DNA of 48,817 nucleotides from JAENVU01 sp046598395 (lineage in GTDB: Bacteria; Actinomycetota; Acidimicrobiia; IMCC26256; JAENVU01): NCBI GenBank assembly GCA_046598395.1, contig JBKJIQ010000044.1:1-48817 (forward strand), written 5' to 3'. Both the position numbers and the translations under genes were made by a program. The notes below the pieces were generated by a model. That model searched no databases, was not told the DNA's origin, and saw nothing but the letters and a program-made list of their open reading frames with translations. Of the stretch, positions 40,832 to 48,298 are shown in pieces (within the stretch, counting starts at the first letter, position 1; every line of letters begins with the position of its first letter).

Positions 40832-41758
40832 TTGCTCGCACGTGCTTCCGCAATTCTCGGCGCGGCGTGGTCACGGCGCTCGAACCGTCCTGGTGACGGT
40901 CTCACTCGCCTCGCCCCCGACGCCGACTCCGACCTCCTGCTCGAGACGATCGACCGCGACGGCGGCCTCGTCATCAAGGGCTTGCTGGGCCCGGACACCG
41001 TGGAGCGTGTCGACGCGGAGCTGAAGCCGTTCGTGGATGCCCGCCAGCCTGGTTTCCGCGAGGGATTCGACGATTCGTTCTACGGATCGAACACGGTGCG
41101 CGTCCAAGGAATCCCCGCCAAGAGCCCAACGTTCATCGACGAGTACCTGCTCAATCCGACGCTGCTGGATCTTGCGGACCGTGTGCTCCTGCCGTATTGC
41201 GGTGACTATTGGATGAGCCAGTCCGAGACGATCTTCATCGGACCGGGCAACGAGAGGCAGGCGTTACACCGCGACGATCTGAACTGGAACTTCGCCGCGC
41301 AGATTGGGGTTCCGCTCCAAATCTCGGTACTCGTCGCGCTCGGCGACTACGACACCGAGGTGGGCGCGACGTATGTGATTCCGCGCAGTCATCGGTGGCC
41401 CCTGGATCGGCCGATCGACGCGTCACTCGCGGTACAGGTTGAGTTGGAACCGGGTGACGCGCTCGTCTATCTCGGCAGCCTCGTGCATGGTGGCGGTGCG
41501 AACACCACGGCCGATCGTTGGCGCAAGGCGCTGTACCTCTCCTACCTGGTGGGGTGGTTGACGCCCGAAGAAGCGGTGGCCGTTGGTGTGGGACCGGAAC
41601 TTGCGCGCACGTTGCCCGCGCGCGCGCGTCAGCTCCTTGGCTTCGCCGGCATGCCCGAACGTGCGGCCGCCGACGATCCGGCCGAGGCCGCACTGGCCCT
41701 GTGGCAGCTCGACGCCGACGACCCGCAGGTCCTCGACGGCACCTTCAGGAATCGATAG
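40832..41758 (+). CDS. phytanoyl-CoA dioxygenase (PhyH) family protein
   Basis: About 308 aa from a TTG start, the best available; a GGGAG lies upstream. The Fe(II)/2OG site reads ALHRDDLNWNF (His-x-Asp) and LVHGGGANTTADRWRKALYL (distal His plus 2OG-binding Arg), and both are intact. Other family strands are WMSQSETIFIGPGN and GATYVIPRSHRW. It likely hydroxylates an acyl-CoA or a small lipid. It meets the next gene's stop with no gap (41758/41759). Confidence 0.9.
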   Translation: MLARASAILGAAWSRRSNRPGDGLTRLAPDADSDLLLETIDRDGGLVIKGLLGPDTVERVDAELKPFVDARQPGFREGFDDSFYGSNTVRVQGIPAKSPTFIDEYLLNPTLLDLADRVLLPYCGDYWMSQSETIFIGPGNERQALHRDDLNWNFAAQIGVPLQISVLVALGDYDTEVGATYVIPRSHRWPLDRPIDASLAVQVELEPGDALVYLGSLVHGGGANTTADRWRKALYLSYLVGWLTPEEAVAVGVGPELARTLPARARQLLGFAGMPERAAADDPAEAALALWQLDADDPQVLDGTFRNR

Positions 41759-42829
41759 TCAGCCTTCCCAACCTACGGGTTTGCCGTCGACGATCTGGTC
41801 GAGGTATTCGGAGAGGCCGTACCCGGTGTGGCCGTCCCAGTGCCACTCGGTCATACCTTCCGAGATGCGGGTGACGAGTTGCTCTCCCTCGGGTGAGGTG
41901 CGCCGGTTTCGCAACGGGATCAGGTTCAACACGCTTCCGGTGATCTCGTATTCGCGATCTCCCGCACCTGCGGTGACGCGGATCTCTTGGTGGTAAAGGT
42001 CGTCTCCCACCCAGTCGGTCTCGATCGTGGCGCGGTCGATGTGGCGGTACTCGCCGTCCTCGAGCGCGATGCCACCGATGCGCTGCTTGCCGTCTCGTGA
42101 TGTGACAATCGAAATCATGAATCCGCTGTGGTCGTCGAAGTTCATGGTCAGCCAGCGATACCACCACGGTGCCTGCCAGAAGCGTGGCCCCCACGAGTGG
42201 TCACGGAGTCCGTAACCGTCGACGGCCCATTCCTCGTCACCTACCTGGATGACACCGCGCGCGCCGACGTGCTGCTCGTAGTGGCCGCGCGCGAACCCGC
42301 CCGAGAGGTCTTCGGTGAGTGGGGAGCCGTCGTCGTTGACCGGTTCGCCGCCGAACATCGGTGCGATGCCGCGGTAGTCCAGCTCGACGTGGCATTCGAG
42401 GTAGGGGTTCTCGGTGAAGGCCTTGCGAGGGTTCGCCATCTGGAGCGGCTCGTCGAGGATGCAGACCTTGCCGGTGTAGGTGGTCCGCAAAGCTTCGAAC
42501 GGCGTGACCACTTCGAAGTTCATGCCACCCGCGTGGAATGCGTCGTTGTCGGCGATCTCGGGGCGGCCGTACATGAAGCCGACGCGACCGTCGGGCAGAT
42601 AGAGGCAGGTCGTCATCTCGGCGTAGCCCTCGTTGGCGCGGTTGCCGAGCCGCAGGAATCCCCCGATCTTCTCGGCGGGGTCGTACACGTTGAAGTACAT
42701 GCTTTCGTTGAAGTTGGAAGCGTCTTCCAACGCGTGCATGTACTCATCTGCGGGGTCAAGGCGAATCTTCACCGGTGCATTCTTGCCACCTTTGGCGTAG
42801 GTCCGCCCAATCCCGTGGGTTCGCCCCAT
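41759..42829 (-). CDS. CrtC/AttH-like lipocalin-fold protein (DUF7064-like)
   Basis: 356 aa, soluble. The clearest block is VDGYGLRDHSWGPRFWQAP, typical of the hydroxyneurosporene synthase (CrtC)/AttH-like double-barrel proteins. NFNESMYFNVYDPAEKIGGF and CLYLPDGRVGFMYGRPE belong to its N-terminal barrel. Similar proteins are predicted in steroid or terpenoid pathways, but the reaction is not established. It is convergent with PhyH with zero spacing and is followed upstream (same strand, 39 nt) by the PNPOx-like gene. The start at 42829 is uncertain. Confidence 0.75.
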   Translation of the reverse strand: MGRTHGIGRTYAKGGKNAPVKIRLDPADEYMHALEDASNFNESMYFNVYDPAEKIGGFLRLGNRANEGYAEMTTCLYLPDGRVGFMYGRPEIADNDAFHAGGMNFEVVTPFEALRTTYTGKVCILDEPLQMANPRKAFTENPYLECHVELDYRGIAPMFGGEPVNDDGSPLTEDLSGGFARGHYEQHVGARGVIQVGDEEWAVDGYGLRDHSWGPRFWQAPWWYRWLTMNFDDHSGFMISIVTSRDGKQRIGGIALEDGEYRHIDRATIETDWVGDDLYHQEIRVTAGAGDREYEITGSVLNLIPLRNRRTSPEGEQLVTRISEGMTEWHWDGHTGYGLSEYLDQIVDGKPVGWEG

Positions 42830-42868
42830 GGCCTCGTGCGTTCGAACATCGATGATGCGGGTCGTCGT

Positions 42869-43297
42869 TCAGGCCAGTTCCTTGTTGTAATCGTGGGTGC
42901 GCCAGTGCTCGGGCCTCAGGACCACGGTGACGGTGTCGCCGGTATCGGGGTTGGCGTCGACGTACCACTGGCCGAACTCGGAACCGAGATATCGAGTGGC
43001 GAGTTCGAGCGAGTCGTGGAACTTCGGCTCGATGGTGACCGGGCCCTCTACACACACATACTGGTATGGCGCGGTCTCGGATTGCACGGTCAGCGTGGCG
43101 CGTCCCGCCGCGCGCAACAGCTTGGCCTTTACCGAGTTGGTCGACATCGACAGGAGCACCTGGCCATCTTGGTAGAGGTACCAGATCGGCATCGCGAGCG
43201 GACCTCGGCCCGGTTCGTCAACCGCGATCACCGCCACATGGAGTTCGGCGAGGAATCCCTCGCGCTCGTCCTGGGTCATCGATCCGGTACCGGCCAT
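42869..43297 (-). CDS. PNPOx-like split-barrel flavin/F420 protein
   Basis: 142 aa. The split-barrel core shows LHVAVIAVDEPGRGPLAMPIW, then WYLYQDGQVLLSMSTNSVKA. ATLTVQSETAPYQYVCVEG follows, as in pyridoxamine-phosphate-oxidase-like proteins. In actinobacteria this fold often binds F420 or FMN and reduces small molecules. The RPEHWRTHDYNKEL end is typical of the family. A start at the internal ATG (six residues in) is possible. It is divergent from the CaiB gene. Confidence 0.85.
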   Translation of the reverse strand: MAGTGSMTQDEREGFLAELHVAVIAVDEPGRGPLAMPIWYLYQDGQVLLSMSTNSVKAKLLRAAGRATLTVQSETAPYQYVCVEGPVTIEPKFHDSLELATRYLGSEFGQWYVDANPDTGDTVTVVLRPEHWRTHDYNKELA

Positions 43298-43348
43298 CTG
43301 ATGCTCCTCGCTGAGTTCGGGTCGCCAGTATCTCGCGCACGGCGATCT

Positions 43349-43365
43349 GACGCGTTCGGCGCGTC
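43349..43365. promoter_or_regulatory. inverted repeat in the PNPOx/CaiB divergent promoter
   Basis: GACGCG-TTCGG-CGCGTC is a perfect 6-bp inverted repeat with a 5-nt spacer in the 124-nt gap between divergent starts (43297 and 43422). It is placed to control either gene. High GC raises the chance background for such repeats. Confidence 0.4.
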
Positions 43366-43421
43366 GGCTCTAACGTCGCCCGCGCATCGAAGATCGCTGG
43401 AACACGTCGAAGGGAACTGCA

Positions 43422-44564
43422 GTGTCGGGACCGTTGTCGGGAATCAAGGTCGTGGAGATCGCAGGTATTGGGCCGGGGCCATTCGCGGCGATGATGCTGG
43501 CCGACATGGGCGCCGATGTGGTGCGGGTGGACCGCGCCCAGGCGGTGACGGGAAACTTCGATCGCAAGAACCTCGAGATCCTGAACCGCGGGCGTCGTTC
43601 CATCGGTGTGGATCTCAAACACCGCGATGGGGTCGAGACGGTGATGGAGTTGGTGGTCCAGGCCGACGCACTGATCGAAGGATTCCGACCCGGTGTGGCC
43701 GATCGGCTGGGGATCGGACCCGACGCGTGCCTGGCCCGAAACCCGCGGCTGGTCTACGGGCGGATGACGGGTTGGGGCCAAGACGGTCCGTACGCCCAGG
43801 CGGCCGGTCACGACATCAACTACATCGCGCTCGCCGGCGCGCTCGCGCACTTTGGTCGGGAGGGCGCGAAGCCCACGCCGCCCGTGAATCTCGTGGGTGA
43901 TTTCGGTGGCGGCGGGATGCTGATGGCCTTCGGGGTGGCGTGCGCTCTCGTGGAGTCCAGTCGCAGTGGGCAAGGCCAGGTGATCGATGCCGCGATGGTC
44001 GACGGCGCAGCCGCGCTGATGGCGATGGTGTGGGGTTTCAATGCGCTGGGGATTTGGGGGCCGGCGGGCACGAACATCCTCGACACCGGCGCACCGTTCT
44101 ATGACACCTACGAAACGTCGGACGGGTTGCACATCTCGCTCGGATCGTTGGAGCCGCAGTTCTACGCGGAGCTCATCACCCGCCTCGGTCTCACCGAGGA
44201 TGTGGAACTCGCGGGTCAGATGAACCAGACCACCTGGCCGGAACTGCGGGAGCGGTTCACCGCGTTGTTCCTCACCAAGACGCGTGACGAATGGTGTGCA
44301 GTCTTGGAGATGACCGACGTGTGCTTTGCTCCGGTGCTCACGATGAACGAGGCCGCCGAACATCCCCATCTGAAGGCGCGCAACACGATCGTCGAAGACT
44401 ACGGAGTGCTCCAGCCCGCGCCCGCGCCACGGTTCAGCCGCACCCCCGGTGCCATCCAAGGTCCACCGGCGTGGCCGGGCCAACACACCGACGAGGTTCT
44501 GGCCGACTGGGGTGTGGAGCGGGCCGTGATCGCGCAGCGCCGCGCCGCGGGAGCGATCGCCTAA
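43422..44564 (+). CDS. mcr: CaiB/BaiF family alpha-methylacyl-CoA racemase
   Basis: 380 aa from a GTG. The N-terminus GIKVVEIAGIGPGPFAAMML and ADMGADVVRVDR are typical of the family. The catalytic pair of the Mcr type is suggested by AAGHDINYIALAGAL (His) and VIDAAMVDGAAALM (Asp). YDTYETSDG carries the third acidic residue. Mcr interconverts the R and S forms of 2-methylacyl-CoA, which is needed before acyl-CoA dehydrogenase can act on branched or steroid side chains. A CoA-transferase role is the alternative. The divergent partner is the PNPOx-like gene. Confidence 0.9.
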   Translation: MSGPLSGIKVVEIAGIGPGPFAAMMLADMGADVVRVDRAQAVTGNFDRKNLEILNRGRRSIGVDLKHRDGVETVMELVVQADALIEGFRPGVADRLGIGPDACLARNPRLVYGRMTGWGQDGPYAQAAGHDINYIALAGALAHFGREGAKPTPPVNLVGDFGGGGMLMAFGVACALVESSRSGQGQVIDAAMVDGAAALMAMVWGFNALGIWGPAGTNILDTGAPFYDTYETSDGLHISLGSLEPQFYAELITRLGLTEDVELAGQMNQTTWPELRERFTALFLTKTRDEWCAVLEMTDVCFAPVLTMNEAAEHPHLKARNTIVEDYGVLQPAPAPRFSRTPGAIQGPPAWPGQHTDEVLADWGVERAVIAQRRAAGAIA

Positions 44565-44599
44565 GCGGCACACCTGAGAACCACGTGGAGAACTTTCGG

Positions 44600-45466
44600 C
44601 TAACTCGCCCGACCACGGGTTGCGCCGGCGCGGGCCGGTGATCGAGCGTGGGCCGCCGCGGCGGTGCTCCGTTGGCGGATGCGTGCGACCCGTTCGTCGA
44701 GGGTCATCGGCGGCATCGGCGGCCCGGTCGCGCTCGAAGCTGGGGTCGCGCCCGGAGGTGGGGGCGCGCTGGTGGGTGGTGCCGGTGCTTCGCCGCGGAC
44801 CGCCGTCGGTAAGAGATCGCCGGGTGAGGGAGACGCCGGTGAGGGAGACGCCGGTGAGGGAGACGCGGCGGCGGTGTGGACACGGGCCGCGGCAGTCCGG
44901 GGGTTGGGCCGGGTCTCGCGCGGTTTGGTGGCGGCGAGGACCCGTACCACGGTGAGGAACACGATGAGCGTCGAGACGGTGACCACCATCCATCGCCCGA
45001 CGGAGTTACCACTGTCGGTGCCGGCGGTGAAGAGATGAATCGACGCCAGGATGTACAACGGAAACGACAACATGTGAACGCGCCGCCACCATTTCTTTGG
45101 GAAGCGCCGACCGAGCAGCGAGGTCACCTCGATCGCGACGAGGAGATACAGAGCGACGATTCCCCACGCGACCGGCCCCGGGTGCCACTGCGATGCCATC
45201 GGAATCAGGAGGTCGCGCCAGCCCCAATCGGTGAACGTGTCCAATGGCAGTGCGCCCACGTGTACCGCGGCGAATACCACCGAAAGGCCGCCCAGGTGAC
45301 GGTGGAGGTCGAGCACCCACGCGGGAGCCGTGGTGCGGTTCAACGTCTTGTTCGTAATGAACAGACCCCACAGCACGGCGATGGCGAGGAGTGCCCAGGA
45401 GACGAACCCACTCGCGCGCGTGACGTACCACCAGACCTTTGGATCTAGTCCCATGGTGGTGCTCAA
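44600..45466 (-). CDS. ferric-reductase-like haem membrane protein
   Basis: 288 aa with a TTG start at 45466 (or ATG at 45454). About six membrane helices carry the His residues of a cytochrome b-type haem core: LDLHRHLGGLSVVFAAVHV, RRVHMLSFPLYIL and ILASIHLFTAG. This is the ferric reductase-like transmembrane domain, without the FAD/NADPH domains. The C-terminal part is a long Ala/Pro-rich tail with three ASPSP repeats (15-bp DNA units at 44823-44867). The TTGA overlaps the previous gene's stop, so it is coupled to the two exported proteins upstream. A membrane electron carrier is inferred. Confidence 0.85.
   Translation of the reverse strand: MSTTMGLDPKVWWYVTRASGFVSWALLAIAVLWGLFITNKTLNRTTAPAWVLDLHRHLGGLSVVFAAVHVGALPLDTFTDWGWRDLLIPMASQWHPGPVAWGIVALYLLVAIEVTSLLGRRFPKKWWRRVHMLSFPLYILASIHLFTAGTDSGNSVGRWMVVTVSTLIVFLTVVRVLAATKPRETRPNPRTAAARVHTAAASPSPASPSPASPSPGDLLPTAVRGEAPAPPTSAPPPPGATPASSATGPPMPPMTLDERVARIRQRSTAAAAHARSPARAGATRGRAS
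44823..44867. repeat. 15-bp tandem repeat ×3 within the ferric-reductase tail
   Basis: GGTGAGGGAGACGCC occurs three times in a row, the last with a changed end. It encodes repeated Ala-Ser-Pro-Ser-Pro. It keeps the frame, as expected for slippage within a gene. Confidence 0.9.
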
Positions 45467-45951
45467 CTCCCGCCGGTGGTGGGTGGCGGCGGCGGTGGGT
45501 TCGTCGCGGGTGGCGTCGTGGCGGGGGGCGAGGTTTGCGGGGGCGTGGTCGGCGGCGGTGGCGTCGGGGTCGGACTCGGCGCAGGGGTCGTGACCGGCGG
45601 CGCGGACGGACCGTTCCCTGCGGGGGGCGCGCTGGGAGAAGCCGCGAGCGCGGCGCCTGACGGTGCGAAGGTCGTCGCGCCGGCTCCGGGCGCGGCGCCC
45701 GCCACGGGCGTCGGCGGCGCGCCCGCGGCCGGAGCCGTGACGGGAGTGACTGCCGCGAGGGCGGCGTCGGTCGGGGTGACCGAACCGCTCGGGGCCGTCG
45801 CCGCGGCGGGGACGCCCGTGGCGGGCGCCGCGACGGTGGTGCTGGCCGGTGCCGCCGACGCGAGCGTCGCGACCAGGATGAACGTCGCCGTTGCACTGAG
45901 GCCGGTCGTGAGGACGCGGGTGGCAGCCGCGGGTCGGTTGCGCTTAGTCAT
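45463..45951 (-). CDS. exported Ala/Pro/Thr-rich protein
   Basis: 162 aa from the ATG at 45951, which overlaps the preceding stop (ATGACTAA). A signal or anchor segment (TTGLSATATFILVATLASA) leads into a low-complexity tail dominated by Ala, Pro and Thr (APATGVPAAATAPS, later TPPPPTTPPQTSPP). No Cys and no domain. It looks like a wall-spanning stalk or spacer. Its stop overlaps the start of the haem protein by 4 nt. No homologue is recognised. Confidence 0.75.
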   Translation of the reverse strand: MTKRNRPAAATRVLTTGLSATATFILVATLASAAPASTTVAAPATGVPAAATAPSGSVTPTDAALAAVTPVTAPAAGAPPTPVAGAAPGAGATTFAPSGAALAASPSAPPAGNGPSAPPVTTPAPSPTPTPPPPTTPPQTSPPATTPPATNPPPPPPTTGGS

Positions 45952-46408
45952 TGAAACCCTGCGCATGGCAGTACTCCTCCCGTGCGTGTTTCACGGATTC
46001 ACTCAGGCCATCGTCGCTGCCGGAACAGTTGTAGGGAGCCGGACCGGTGCTCGGCGGGGTGGTGGGCGGGGGTGTCGTGGTCGGGGTGGTTGACGGCGGT
46101 GGCTTCTCGGTGTCGGGTGGATCGCCTCCATCTCCGTGGCGGGTGCCGCCGGAAGTGGGCGCGGTGGGAACATCGGTTGAGCCCACGGTGCCCGGTTGGA
46201 CCGCGGCCGCGCGGACGGCCGCCAGAAGGGTCGCGGGGTCGTCGGAATGCACCGTGGCCGGCGCGGTCGGTGCGGGTGTGAGTTCGGTGGCGGACGCGGT
46301 GTCGGCGGAGCGGTACGCGGTTGCGGAGATGGCTCCGAACGCGACGACTCCACTGATCAGCGAGGCCGTGACGGCGATGGAGGCGGCGAAAGCAGAGCGA
46401 TTGGGCAT
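45944..46408 (-). CDS. exported Pro/Thr-rich protein with C-terminal Cys pair
   Basis: About 154 aa from the ATG at 46408 (an upstream ATG at 46441 is possible). A hydrophobic signal or anchor (IAVTASLISGVVAFGAI) is followed by a Pro/Thr linker (STTPTTTPPPTTPPS). A short C-terminal domain with two Cys (APYNCSGSDDGL and HAREEYCHAQGF) is likely disulfide-bonded. No CxxCH haem motif. Its end overlaps the second exported protein's start. It is the first gene of the three-gene unit. Confidence 0.75.
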   Translation of the reverse strand: MPNRSAFAASIAVTASLISGVVAFGAISATAYRSADTASATELTPAPTAPATVHSDDPATLLAAVRAAAVQPGTVGSTDVPTAPTSGGTRHGDGGDPPDTEKPPPSTTPTTTPPPTTPPSTGPAPYNCSGSDDGLSESVKHAREEYCHAQGFND

Positions 46409-46536
46409 CGACGGAATCCCTTCTGCGAAACACTTCTTCACGGAAGTGGTATCGGCAGTTGGGCTCCGCGGGCTGAACCCAAGAGACAGTCAAATTGTGC
46501 TGAAGGTCCAAATCCGACCCGCGCGCGGGTTGCGGG

Positions 46537-47691
46537 TCAGCCGACGTCGGCAGGCAGGACTGCCTGCAGTGCAGCAAGGCGACCGGCCAGCGTGTGGGCG
46601 TCGGGCGCGGTGACCGTGACGTGCCCCACCTTGCGGCCGGGGCGGGGGACCTTGCCGTAGCGGTGGAGATGCACACCGGGCAACCCCATGACACTGTTCG
46701 GGTCGGGGAGCGCGCCGATGCAGTTGACCATCGCGACCTCGCCCCGAGCGCTCGTCGCTCCGAGCGGCCATCCGGCGATCGCCCGCATGTGATTTTCGAA
46801 CTGGCTGGTGACGGCGCCTTCGATGGTCCAGTGGCCCGAGTTATGTACCCGCGGGGCCATCTCGTTCACGAGCAGCGTGTTGCCAACCTGGAAGAGTTCG
46901 AGGGTGAGCACGCCGACGTAATCGAAGTGATCGAGCACCAGGTGCGCGTAGCTCGCGGCCCGCTCCTGCAAATCCGATGTCATCTCCGGCGCGGGAGCCC
47001 GAGAGACCCGCAGGATGCCATCGCGGTGAACGTTCTCGGTGAGGGGCCAGGTGCGCACATCACCGTCAACTCCGCGTACCGCGATGATCGAGAGTTCTCG
47101 ATCGAACGGTACAAATGCTTCGAGCACGAGGGGACCGCCGTCGGCGAGGTCATTCCAGGCCGCGTCAACCTCGACATCGCCCTGGATCACGTGCTGGCCT
47201 TTCCCGTCGTAGCCCCCGCGGCGGGTCTTGAGCACCGCGGGGGTTCCGAGCTGATCCACGGCGGCGAGAAGTTCGGCGTGATTGTCGACGGCGGCGAACG
47301 GCGTCACGGGTATCCCCAAGGCGGCCAATGCGTTCTTTTCGTCGACCCGATCCTGCGATGCGGCGAGTGCGGCCGGGCCGGGACGCACGATCCATCCGTC
47401 GGCTTCGAGGCCACGAGTCGCGGTGGCGGAAACACCCTCCCATTCGAACGTCACAACCTCCGCTCCGGTCGCGGTGCTGCGGAGCGCGAGGTCATCGTCG
47501 AGCGCCCCAACGGTCAACTCGCTGACGGCACCGGCCGGCGCATCCGGAGAAGGGTCAAGGCTGCGAACGTTGATGCCGAGCGGGATCGCGGCGAGCGCGA
47601 GCATCCGGCCGAGTTGACCGCCACCGAGAACGGCAATGGTCGTGGTCGGTGCAACGGGTTGGCGTAGTGGAGCTGACTCGCCGGGGCTCAC
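46537..47691 (-). CDS. purK: N5-carboxyaminoimidazole ribonucleotide synthase
   Basis: 384 aa from a GTG at 47691. The ATP-grasp enzyme carboxylates AIR in purine synthesis. The opening AVLGGGQLGRMLALAA is diagnostic of PurK. The ATP-binding LKTRRGGYDGKGQ and the metal-binding NEMAPRVHNSGHWT are intact, and GVHLHRYGK closes the fold. The start overlaps the LemA-like gene stop by 4 nt. purE, its usual partner, is not in the window, although it may lie elsewhere. Confidence 0.95.
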   Translation of the reverse strand: MSPGESAPLRQPVAPTTTIAVLGGGQLGRMLALAAIPLGINVRSLDPSPDAPAGAVSELTVGALDDDLALRSTATGAEVVTFEWEGVSATATRGLEADGWIVRPGPAALAASQDRVDEKNALAALGIPVTPFAAVDNHAELLAAVDQLGTPAVLKTRRGGYDGKGQHVIQGDVEVDAAWNDLADGGPLVLEAFVPFDRELSIIAVRGVDGDVRTWPLTENVHRDGILRVSRAPAPEMTSDLQERAASYAHLVLDHFDYVGVLTLELFQVGNTLLVNEMAPRVHNSGHWTIEGAVTSQFENHMRAIAGWPLGATSARGEVAMVNCIGALPDPNSVMGLPGVHLHRYGKVPRPGRKVGHVTVTAPDAHTLAGRLAALQAVLPADVG

Positions 47692-48227
47692 GCGACGAGT
47701 TGCAGCGTGGGGCGCATCGGGTACCCGTCGAGGCGGGCGACGATGCGGCTCATCACGCCGTCGCGACGGTTTTGATACTTCGCAACGTCGGTGTTGTAGG
47801 CCTTGAGTGTGATGGCCGACGGCCGGGTCTTGTCGAACGTGGTGATCGTGGCTTGAAGGGGAGCGTTGGTGCTGAGCCGCGGGGTTCTCGCCAGCACACG
47901 GGCTCTCGCGGCCAGGGCCTCGACCTGGTTCGCGGTCACCACTTGATCCTCGATGTCGGTTCCGCCGCGCACGACGTTCCAGCGCGTGAGCAACCGCGCC
48001 AGCTTCACGGTGGCGTCGCGGTTGCCCGCTCCCGCGCCTCGGAGTGACGTCACGAGACCGGTGAGAGTCTGGTAGCGGGCGTCAAGCGGTTGCACCAGCG
48101 GCTTCCAGGCCGCGTCCACCGCGTCCGCGTCGTCGCGCAAGCCTGGGCGGACGGTGACGACCAACACCACCACTGCGGCGACGATGACGACGAGCAAAGC
48201 GCCGAACACTCGGCGGGCACGAACCAT
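47688..48227 (-). CDS. membrane-anchored LemA-like protein
   Basis: 179 aa from the ATG at 48227, with a G-rich run upstream. One N-terminal helix (VFGALLVVIVAAVVVLVV) is followed by a coiled, helical domain. The C-terminal part (LKAYNTDVAKYQNRRDGVM, then IVARLDGYPM) matches the LemA pattern of YNxxVxxYN and a late LxGF-like block. The match is partial, so it may be a divergent member. LemA function is unknown. It overlaps purK by 4 nt, which is probably economical packing. Confidence 0.7.
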   Translation of the reverse strand: MVRARRVFGALLVVIVAAVVVLVVTVRPGLRDDADAVDAAWKPLVQPLDARYQTLTGLVTSLRGAGAGNRDATVKLARLLTRWNVVRGGTDIEDQVVTANQVEALAARARVLARTPRLSTNAPLQATITTFDKTRPSAITLKAYNTDVAKYQNRRDGVMSRIVARLDGYPMRPTLQLVA

Positions 48228-48298
48228 GACGGCCCCCCAATCTAGAAGGCTGCCGGTCGGAGGCGGTGGAACCCTCGGTGGGCCGGTAGGGTAAAGAG

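Noticed and set aside
42128..43900. 590-aa open frame on the plus strand
   Set aside because: Antisense to the CrtC/AttH-like and PNPOx-like genes and out of frame with the racemase; composition is that of a shadow frame.
43218..44993. 591-aa open frame on the minus strand
   Set aside because: Antisense to the racemase, whose motifs are complete on the plus strand; no domain is seen.
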